A DNA stretch of 12,676 nt from JASFYU01 sp045046905 (GTDB taxonomy: Bacteria; Bacteroidota; Bacteroidia; Flavobacteriales; Flavobacteriaceae), in NCBI GenBank assembly GCA_045046905.1, contig JASFYU010000199.1, positions 1 to 12,676 of the forward strand, written 5' to 3'. The translations under genes and the position numbers were made by a program. Shown here in pieces: positions 7,180 to 12,676 of this stretch. Each line of letters opens with the position of its first letter. Within the stretch, counting starts at the first letter, position 1. The notes beneath the pieces are model-generated. The model ran no database searches, was not told the origin of the DNA, and worked only from the letters and a program-made list of their open reading frames with translations.

Positions 7180-7423
7180 AAGAGCTCTCGCTAGCCCCCA
7201 AAGGCTTAAATTTTTCAGGTACTAATAGAATTAATAATTTCTTGAAACCGACTATGCTGTGAACTCAGGTTATCAGCCAACTCGAAAACCTAGGTTAAAA
7301 TGATTCAATTAGGGTAGAAAATGAAGAACAGAAAAATCGAATATAGATTTCCTCTCAATTTAAGGCCATATACGGTTCTGTAATTGTATAAAATTTGGGA
7401 CTCTAGGTATAAAAAACGTACAC

Positions 7424-7843
7424 TTATTCTTCAGAAGAATCATCGTCTTTTTTTTCTGAAAAATCGACAATTCCATTTTCGTGTAAAATATTATACCATT
7501 GAATCACTTTTTTAATATCGCTGGCGTACACTCGATCCTCATCGTAATCAGACAAAATTTCAAAGAAATACTCTTCTAATTTTATTTTTTCCTCTTTATG
7601 ACTGATCTCCGTTTTTTTGCCTTTCTCCTTGACCTGGATTCTAAGAAAAACCTCTCGTAGCGGCACTTCTTTTTCTAAGGTATAGATTGCAATTTCAGAA
7701 AGCACGCTTACATTGCTGCGAAGTCCTACAGTGATTTTTTTACCATCAAGCAAGGATTCGGCCACAAAGCCAGAGCGGGTCTGTGTCACCAATTTATAAA
7801 GCCCTGATTTTCCTCCAATCGATAAAATCTTATCTAAACTCAT
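7424..7843 (-). CDS. DUF5606 domain protein
   Basis: The 139-residue cytoplasmic protein has no signal or membrane segment. The N-terminal part is the conserved DUF5606 core as I remember it: MSLDKILSIGGKSGLYKLV (1-19), FVAESLLDGKK (26-36) and NVSVLSEIAIYTL (44-56). The last residues (KKDDDSSEE) form an acidic, probably disordered tail. Function is unknown. It follows def by 57 nt on the same strand and is last in the visible ruvX-def-DUF5606 group, an order I associate with flavobacteria, where a mazG-type gene commonly follows. Here the next gene is the convergent GH20 lipoprotein. The linkage hints at a core cellular role but does not define one. Confidence 0.85.
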   Translation of the reverse strand: MSLDKILSIGGKSGLYKLVTQTRSGFVAESLLDGKKITVGLRSNVSVLSEIAIYTLEKEVPLREVFLRIQVKEKGKKTEISHKEEKIKLEEYFFEILSDYDEDRVYASDIKKVIQWYNILHENGIVDFSEKKDDDSSEE

Positions 7844-7900
7844 GTACTATTTAAATTTCAGATCGCAAATATTATACTTTTACTTTGATTTGGATATCAA

Positions 7901-8491
7901 TTAACGTCCTTTTTTTAACTTCGGAAACCGCATACGATAATCTACACTGATTTTTCCTTTAGAAATATTGGCCAACCGCCCCTTTAACAACCGCTTCCTC
8001 AATGGGCTGAGCTTATCGGTAAACAGAACACCTTCGATATGATCGTACTCGTGCTGAATGACACGGGCGAGGAGTCCGTCATAGGTTTCGATATACTTCT
8101 TAAAGTTTTCATCAAAGTACGTTAGGGTGATGGTGTCTTTGCGTACAATATCCTCTCGTATATCAGGAATACTTAAACAGCCCTCATTGAATGTCCAATC
8201 GTTTCCTGTTTCCTCTTGGATCTGGGCATTGATAAATACTTTTTTGAAGCCATCAAGTGTTTCTTGTTCGGCTACGCTCAGTTCCTCATCATCAGAAAAC
8301 GGGGTAGTATCGACTATAAATAGGCGAAGGGCCTTTCCTATTTGAGGCGCGGCAAGCCCCACTCCTTTCGCATTATACATGGTTTCCCACATATTCGCTA
8401 CCAATGCTTTTATATCTAGCTGGTCAGTTTCGACATCCTTTCCTAGTTTTCGTAATACAGGGTCGCCATAGGCAACAATGGGTAATATCAT
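7901..8491 (-). CDS. def: Peptide deformylase
   Basis: The 196-residue cytosolic metalloenzyme removes the formyl group from the N-terminal Met of new proteins. All three family motifs are intact: GVGLAAPQIG (43-52), EGCLS (103-107, metal ligand Cys105) and HEYDH (147-151, ligands His147 and His151, catalytic Glu148). Length fits the family. An insertion between the first two motifs (about 62-80, rich in Asp and Glu) resembles that of other Bacteroidota deformylases. The ATG is only 2 nt after the ruvX stop, so translation is probably coupled. This is an essential housekeeping gene. Confidence 0.97.
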   Translation of the reverse strand: MILPIVAYGDPVLRKLGKDVETDQLDIKALVANMWETMYNAKGVGLAAPQIGKALRLFIVDTTPFSDDEELSVAEQETLDGFKKVFINAQIQEETGNDWTFNEGCLSIPDIREDIVRKDTITLTYFDENFKKYIETYDGLLARVIQHEYDHIEGVLFTDKLSPLRKRLLKGRLANISKGKISVDYRMRFPKLKKGR

Positions 8492-8493
8492 TT

Positions 8494-8904
8494 CTACTTT
8501 CTGTTTAAATAAGCCTGCAATATAATTGTCGCACTAATTTCATCTACTAAAGCCTTGTTTCTACGCTGTTTTTTCTTCAGCCCACTATCAATCATCGTCT
8601 GAAACGCCATTTTAGATGTAAAACGTTCATCCTGCCTTTCGGTTGGAATTTCAGGAAATACTTTGGCCAGTCTTTTCAAAAATGGTTGTATCAATGCTTC
8701 GGATTCCGATGGGGTATTGTTCATTTGTTTGGGTTCACCTACAACAAATAGTTCCACGTTTTCCTCAGCAACATAGTTCTTCAAAAAGTCAATAAGTATA
8801 TGGGTGGCAACGGTGGTAAGTCCAGAGGCTATCATCTGAAATTCATCGGTCACGGCAATGCCCGTTCTTTTTCTACCATAATCCAAAGCCATTATTCTTC
8901 CCAA
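8494..8904 (-). CDS. ruvX: RuvX/YqgF Holliday-junction-resolvase-like nuclease
   Basis: The 136-residue protein has the RNase H-like YqgF fold. The N-terminal strand IMALDYGRKRTGIAV (4-18) carries Asp8 in the catalytic position. VVGEP (54-58) begins the next conserved loop, followed by DERFTS (92-97), and the C-terminal helix has Asp121 in ALVDEISA. Length is normal. The family has been linked to 16S rRNA 5'-end maturation in E. coli and to junction cleavage in some bacteria. It is the first gene of the minus-strand group, 2 nt ahead of def, and divergent from dapD. The start MGRIMALDYG matches the usual family N-terminus. Confidence 0.94.
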   Translation of the reverse strand: MGRIMALDYGRKRTGIAVTDEFQMIASGLTTVATHILIDFLKNYVAEENVELFVVGEPKQMNNTPSESEALIQPFLKRLAKVFPEIPTERQDERFTSKMAFQTMIDSGLKKKQRRNKALVDEISATIILQAYLNRK

Positions 8905-8918
8905 TTCTACTTTTTTGG

Positions 8919-8926
8919 CAAAAATA
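8919..8926 (-). promoter_or_regulatory. Candidate -7 box (TAnnTTTG) for ruvX-def
   Basis: Read on the minus strand this is TATTTTTG, matching the Bacteroidota sigma-ABfr -7 consensus TAnnTTTG. It lies about 14 nt before the ruvX ATG, so the leader would be very short. No clear -33 TTTG at the right spacing was found. The call rests on motif and position only. Confidence 0.35.
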
Positions 8927-8947
8927 GCCCTTAAAATGGTATATGTA

Positions 8948-8955
8948 TAAATTTG
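8948..8955 (+). promoter_or_regulatory. Candidate -7 box (TAnnTTTG) for dapD
   Basis: TAAATTTG matches the Bacteroidota -7 consensus. Transcription would start near 8960, leaving a leader of nearly 50 nt before the preferred dapD ATG at 9008 but only about 12 nt before the upstream ATG at 8972. A good -33 element is not evident. Confidence 0.45.
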
Positions 8956-9007
8956 ATGAATGAATTAACACATGACCACGTATATTTACCCAAATTTTAG
9001 AATACAA

Positions 9008-9823
9008 ATGACGAATCTACAACAAACCATCGAAAAAGCTTGGGACGACCGAGAACTTTTAAAAGAAGTCGCTACCCAAGAGGCCATACGTGAAGTAATC
9101 AATTTATTAGATGCCGGCAAGCTACGCTGTGCCGAGCCTACCCCCAACGGATGGCAGATTAATGAATGGGTCAAAAAAGGAGTGGTACTATACTTTCCCA
9201 TTCAAAAAATGGAAACTATGGAAGCCGGAATCTTCGAATATCACGATAAGATTCCTTTAAAAAGAGGCTATAAAGAAAAAGGTATTCGTGTAGTACCCCA
9301 CGCCGTAGCGCGTTATGGTGCCTATATCGCCTCAGGCACCATTCTTATGCCCAGCTATGTGAATATCGGAGCCTATGTAGATGAGGGCACCATGGTAGAC
9401 ACTTGGGCCACTGTAGGAAGCTGCGCCCAAATAGGCAAGAATGTACATTTAAGTGGTGGCGTAGGTATCGGTGGCGTATTAGAGCCTTTGCAAGCCGCAC
9501 CGGTAATCATTGAAGATAATGCATTTATTGGTTCAAGATGTATAGTTGTGGAAGGAGTTCGAGTAGAGCGTGAAGCCGTACTTGGCGCCAATGTAGTCCT
9601 CACCGCTTCTACCAAGATTATCGACGTTACCGGAAATGAACCCATCGAAATCAAAGGTAGGGTTCCTGCCCGTTCAGTTGTTATACCAGGTAGCTACACA
9701 AAGAAATTCCCAAGCGGTGATTTTCAAGTGCCCTGTGCTTTGATTATTGGTACGCGTAAAGAGAGTACCAATAAAAAGACATCCTTGAATAATGCCTTAA
9801 GAGAATATGATTTAGCGGTATAA
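9008..9823 (+). CDS. dapD: Tetrahydrodipicolinate N-succinyltransferase
   Basis: The 271-residue cytosolic enzyme transfers succinyl from succinyl-CoA to tetrahydrodipicolinate in the succinylase branch of diaminopimelate/lysine synthesis. An N-terminal helical domain (about 1-65, MTNLQQTIEKAWDD, INLLDAGKLR) is followed by a left-handed beta-helix of hexapeptide repeats (about 98-200, including GTMVDTWATVGSCAQIG and GGVGIGGVLEP). The C-terminal part includes IPGSYTKKFPSGDF. An upstream ATG at 8972 would add 12 residues (MTTYIYPNFRIQ) not typical of the family. The 9008 start gives the usual length and N-terminus. It stands alone on its transcript as far as seen, divergent from ruvX. Base composition is richer in GC than in the glycosyltransferase genes downstream. 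Confidence 0.95.
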   Translation: MTNLQQTIEKAWDDRELLKEVATQEAIREVINLLDAGKLRCAEPTPNGWQINEWVKKGVVLYFPIQKMETMEAGIFEYHDKIPLKRGYKEKGIRVVPHAVARYGAYIASGTILMPSYVNIGAYVDEGTMVDTWATVGSCAQIGKNVHLSGGVGIGGVLEPLQAAPVIIEDNAFIGSRCIVVEGVRVEREAVLGANVVLTASTKIIDVTGNEPIEIKGRVPARSVVIPGSYTKKFPSGDFQVPCALIIGTRKESTNKKTSLNNALREYDLAV

Positions 9824-9921
9824 AAAATGTAGGAAATTTATTCTTAAATATACTTTTTTATATTTTTTTAAGTTATAAACTTGTACCAATGTAATTGGGC
9901 CAACCTACTTATAACCATTTT

Positions 9922-10719
9922 ATGGGCAAGCTTAAAGAGAAAATATCCGCATTGATTATCACCTACAATGAAATGGGGTACATTGAAAAATGTATTGAGT
10001 CAATAACCTTTGCCGATGAAATTATCGTTGTCGATTCATATAGCACGGACGGCACTTATGAGTATTTAAAAAACCACCCCAAGGTAAGGGTTATTCAACA
10101 TCCTTTTAAAAATTTCACCACTCAAAAGGCATTCACCTTAGAGCAGGCAAGTAATGATTGGGTTCTTTTTGTAGATGCCGATGAGGTGGTTACCTCTAAT
10201 CTTGAAACTGAAATAATCAGCACTATAAACAGCACCAAAAAGCATGTTGCCTATTGGTTCTACCGAAAGTTTATGTTCCAGACGAAGAGACTTTACTTCA
10301 GTGGCTGGCAAACAGATAAAAACTATAGACTGTTCCGCAAGAGCAAAGTGAAATTTTCGGAGAAGAGAATTGTTCACGAGACGCTGGATATTAATGGTAC
10401 TTCGGGCACTTTAAAAAATAAACTGGTACACTACTGCTATAAAGATTATGAGGTCTATAAAGAGAAAATGATGTACTACGGCAGACTTAAGGCTAAAGAA
10501 GCCTTTGATAGAGAGAAAAAATTCAGTTATGCCCTGTTAATTATTAAACCTTTCTGGAAGTTCTTCAATAGCTACTTTATAAGATTAGGCTTTCTTGATG
10601 GCAAAAAAGGTGTTATTATATGTCATCTAAATGCGCTTTGTGATGTTGAGCGGTATCGCGAACTACACCGATTGGAAAGAGAAACACAATGGTCGTCAGT
10701 ATTCAGGACAATGCCCTAG
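9922..10719 (+). CDS. GT2 family glycosyltransferase, WaaE/KdtX-like
   Basis: The 265-residue GT-A enzyme has no signal peptide. The nucleotide-sugar domain opens with KISALIITYNE (6-16), followed by ADEIIVVDSYSTDGT (31-45) and the metal-binding DADE (85-88). NYRLFRK (134-140) and VHETL (151-155) match the lipopolysaccharide-core glucosyltransferase-like branch (WaaE/KdtX). The C-terminal segment IKPFWKFFNSYFIRLGFLDG (207-226) is a hydrophobic, likely membrane-associating stretch typical of these proteins. Donor and acceptor are not readable; LPS or lipooligosaccharide core is the best inference. The frame extends to a TTG at 9895, but the ATG at 9922 places the start just before the first strand. 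Glycosyltransferase genes follow after 208 nt. Confidence 0.88.
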   Translation: MGKLKEKISALIITYNEMGYIEKCIESITFADEIIVVDSYSTDGTYEYLKNHPKVRVIQHPFKNFTTQKAFTLEQASNDWVLFVDADEVVTSNLETEIISTINSTKKHVAYWFYRKFMFQTKRLYFSGWQTDKNYRLFRKSKVKFSEKRIVHETLDINGTSGTLKNKLVHYCYKDYEVYKEKMMYYGRLKAKEAFDREKKFSYALLIIKPFWKFFNSYFIRLGFLDGKKGVIICHLNALCDVERYRELHRLERETQWSSVFRTMP

Positions 10720-10889
10720 TTATGACATAGCCCCGGTTTTTATCTTTCTCTATTAGTTTGTATACTAAAAACCTTGTTTCAAGGCTATTTGTTCTCAAAA
10801 CGTGGTTTTTATTAGTTTTACAACAAACACTTCTTTAAAATTACCCTATTTTTAACCCACTATTAATTAGACGCAATACGCTTAATAAT

Positions 10890-10897
10890 TATCTTTG
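10890..10897 (+). promoter_or_regulatory. Candidate -7 box (TAnnTTTG) for the GT4 pair
   Basis: TATCTTTG fits the Bacteroidota -7 consensus and lies 30 nt before the ATG at 10928, a natural spacing. No clear -33 TTTG is at the expected distance. It would give the tandem GT4 genes their own transcript, separate from the GT2 gene. The rest of 10720-10927 is AT-rich, with one small hairpin (CCTTG/CAAGG, 10772-10784) lacking a T-run. Confidence 0.45.
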
Positions 10898-10927
10898 TCA
10901 CGGTTATTGACAAACTAAATTAGAATA

Positions 10928-12013
10928 ATGAAGGTGGTTCTAGAGAGTTCTTCGCTGTTTTTTAAACAGTATACAGGAATCCCATATTACATACTTAATC
11001 TTTGCAACGGCTTAGAAAACATAGCTGATATTGATTTGGTTCTTGGGTTTAGGCTTAAAAAAATCACTAAGAAAAATCGACTTTCCAAAACACTTTTGTC
11101 TAAAGAAAGGCTATGGCACGGCAACAATTTTATTTTAAGCTCTCAAAAAATAGAAGTCGCCCATAGTTCACATACACCTTTTTTAAATCTTAATAGAGCT
11201 CTAAAAGTTGCCACTATTCATGATTTGGCGGTACACTTACCCCAGTTTGAAAACTATCATTTTGCCAGTGATTATTTTAAGAATAAAAGGTTACGCTTAT
11301 TTAAAGAGTTCTCGACTAAGGCAGATGTTCTTATTGCTGTAAGCGAGGCGACCAAAAGAGATTTTCTAAACTTTTTTACTTTCCCTGAAGATAAGATACA
11401 TGTAATACCCTTAGCCCCATCTATTAATAAACCATTGGAAAGTTCAATTAATGAAGACTTTTTTTTAAAACAGCTAAATGTAGACAGGGGTAGGTTCTTT
11501 TTATCGACAGGAGGTATTTCATTGAGAAAAAATTCTCTAAACTTAATCAAAGCCTTTCTTCTTTGTAGAAGCCAGAGTGATTATAAATTAATTATCACAG
11601 GAAAAATCGAAGCGGAACAATATAAGTTGGTGTCAAATTTCATTATAAAGAACAAACTTGATGAAAAAGTTATCATTACAAAATATCTTAGTACCGAAGA
11701 ATTAAGTACTTTGTATAAAAATGCCAAAGCTTTCTTATTCCCTACCTTCTATGAAGGATTTGGAATACCCATTTTGGAAGCAATGCTACATAAGCTGCCC
11801 GTACTGACAAGTAATATTGGGGCTGCACCTGAAACTGCAGGCGGTTTTGCTGTTTTAACAGATCCTTTCTCCCCAGAAAGCATTGCCGATGGCATAGACA
11901 AGCTACAATCAATACAGGCTGAAACTCTTGTAGAGGCAAAAAGGTTTGCAGAAAAACATACCTGGAATAAAACAGCAGAAATGACCTACAATCTGTATCA
12001 AAAATATTTATAA
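10928..12013 (+). CDS. GT4 family glycosyltransferase
   Basis: The 361-residue retaining GT-B enzyme consists of two Rossmann-like domains. The N-terminal acceptor domain has a Gly-containing loop YTGIPYY (15-21), ATIHDLAVHLP (95-105) and VSEATKRDF (138-146). The C-terminal donor domain begins near 188 with FLSTGGISLRKN (191-202). It ends with the signature FYEGFGIPILEAM (274-286), whose Glu276 and Glu284 form the EX7E motif that binds the nucleotide sugar. There is no signal or membrane segment, so it acts at the cytoplasmic face. It probably adds a hexose to a lipid-linked surface glycan (LPS O-unit, capsule or exopolysaccharide). The next GT4 gene starts 4 nt after its stop. The gene is visibly AT-rich (sample lines 25-32% GC by hand count). 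Confidence 0.9.
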   Translation: MKVVLESSSLFFKQYTGIPYYILNLCNGLENIADIDLVLGFRLKKITKKNRLSKTLLSKERLWHGNNFILSSQKIEVAHSSHTPFLNLNRALKVATIHDLAVHLPQFENYHFASDYFKNKRLRLFKEFSTKADVLIAVSEATKRDFLNFFTFPEDKIHVIPLAPSINKPLESSINEDFFLKQLNVDRGRFFLSTGGISLRKNSLNLIKAFLLCRSQSDYKLIITGKIEAEQYKLVSNFIIKNKLDEKVIITKYLSTEELSTLYKNAKAFLFPTFYEGFGIPILEAMLHKLPVLTSNIGAAPETAGGFAVLTDPFSPESIADGIDKLQSIQAETLVEAKRFAEKHTWNKTAEMTYNLYQKYL

Positions 12014-12017
12014 CGCA

Positions 12018-12676
12018 ATGAGAATCGGGTTCGAAGCGAAAAGAGTATTCCACAACAACACAGGTCTGGGTAATTACGGTAGAGACGTAATACGAATCTT
12101 AAGTGAATATACCTCCATCTCGGCTTTTTTTCTTTACAATACTAAGCCTTCTCATAGAAAAGGAATCAAAAATTCGAAAAAAATTATAGTCCGATACCCA
12201 GAAGGTAGTTTTTGGAAAAAATTATCTACAATTTGGAGATTGGGGCCAGTCGTCAGGCAAATTACAAAAGACAATATTGATATTTATCATGGGCTATCGG
12301 GTGAAATTCCAATTGGTCTTCACAAAAGTAACATCGCAACAGTAGTTACCGTACATGACCTTATCTTCTACAGCCACCCCAGTTATTATTCTTTTTTTGA
12401 TAGAATCATCTATTCAATGAAATCGAAACATGCAGCAATCAACTCAGATAAGATTATAGCAATCAGCGAACAGACAAAAAGAGATATTGTCAAATATCTG
12501 CACATTGATAAAGAAAAAATAAATGTGGTTTATCAAGGCTGTAATGCGGCCTTTAAAATCACCTATAATGAATCTAGCAAAGAAGAAACACGCACGAAAT
12601 ACGGCTTACCGCAAGAATATATTCTAAATGTCGGCACCTTACAAGAACGTAAAAATGCGTTGACTATCGTCAAGGC
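12018..12676 (+). CDS. GT4 family glycosyltransferase, 3' end beyond the window
   Basis: The frame is open from the ATG at 12018 to the right edge, giving 219 codons. It reads as the acceptor domain and start of the donor domain of a GT-B enzyme: MRIGFEAKRV (1-10), TGLGNYGRD (15-23), VVTVHDLIFYSHP (109-121), ISEQTKRD (149-156) and VGTLQERKN (205-213). These blocks line up in order with the upstream gene (IHDL, VSEATKRD, TGGISLRKN), so the two look like diverged paralogues or members of one subfamily. The EX7E motif would lie beyond the edge. Four nucleotides separate it from the preceding stop, which implies one transcript and probable translational coupling. Confidence 0.9.
   Translation, partial: MRIGFEAKRVFHNNTGLGNYGRDVIRILSEYTSISAFFLYNTKPSHRKGIKNSKKIIVRYPEGSFWKKLSTIWRLGPVVRQITKDNIDIYHGLSGEIPIGLHKSNIATVVTVHDLIFYSHPSYYSFFDRIIYSMKSKHAAINSDKIIAISEQTKRDIVKYLHIDKEKINVVYQGCNAAFKITYNESSKEETRTKYGLPQEYILNVGTLQERKNALTIVK

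Noticed and set aside
7321..7383. 20-codon plus-strand frame (MKNRKIEYRF...) between the GH20 and DUF5606 genes
   Set aside because: It is short, has no ribosome binding site and resembles nothing I know. Frames of this length are expected by chance.
7426..7440. Palindrome ATTCTTCAGAAGAAT at the 3' end of the DUF5606 gene as a terminator
   Set aside because: It is the codons for the acidic tail plus stop, has only a weak AT-rich stem, and the nearest T-run on the minus strand is about a dozen bases away.
8972..9007. Upstream ATG giving dapD 12 extra residues
   Set aside because: The extra residues do not belong to the DapD family N-terminus, and the candidate promoter would leave almost no leader before this ATG.
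9895..9921. TTG start extending the GT2 protein by nine residues
   Set aside because: The ATG at 9922 starts just before the first beta-strand, and the added residues have no family support.

Overview
The window looks like chromosome from a marine member of the Flavobacteriaceae (Bacteroidota). This rests on the gene families (DUF5916, DUF5606, DUF2853), a ruvX-def-DUF5606 gene order, TAnnTTTG-type -7 promoter boxes, near-absence of Shine-Dalgarno sequences, and secreted proteins with short Bacteroidota-style signal peptides. I cannot assign a genus from sequence alone.

Layout. (1) 1-1925, minus strand: a DUF5916 surface protein (CBM9-like domain plus outer-membrane beta-barrel) that stops inside its barrel. 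About 50 nt beyond its stop another reading frame may begin and run off the left edge. (2) 1926-3076: mostly non-coding, with a small DUF2853 gene between two direct copies of a diverged intergenic repeat. Both copies end in the same hairpin, and the stem differs by paired substitutions. (3) 3077-7179, plus strand: an aquaglyceroporin, a secreted alpha/beta-hydrolase esterase, a secreted SGNH hydrolase and a GH20 beta-N-acetylhexosaminidase lipoprotein, in two closely spaced pairs. (4) 7424-8904, minus strand: ruvX, def and a DUF5606 gene, a housekeeping set that ends convergently against the GH20 gene. (5) 9008-9823, plus strand: dapD for lysine/diaminopimelate synthesis, divergent from ruvX. 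(6) 9922-12676, plus strand: a GT2 glycosyltransferase followed by two tandem GT4 glycosyltransferases, the second cut by the window edge. This is the start of a surface-glycan assembly locus.

How they fit together. Region 3 reads as envelope or periplasmic processing of esterified, hexosamine-containing glycans: an esterase, a probable second esterase/deacetylase, and an exo-hexosaminidase held on a lipid anchor. There is no SusC/SusD pair or regulator in view, so it is not a demonstrable polysaccharide-utilisation locus. Region 6 is anabolic and probably builds LPS, capsule or exopolysaccharide. It is AT-richer than the dapD stretch beside it, as is common for glycan loci.

I see no RNA gene, CRISPR array, complete insertion sequence, toxin-antitoxin pair or recognisable defence system. 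The most interesting non-routine observations are the covarying hairpin in the repeat pair and the abrupt end of the DUF5916 gene near the left edge.
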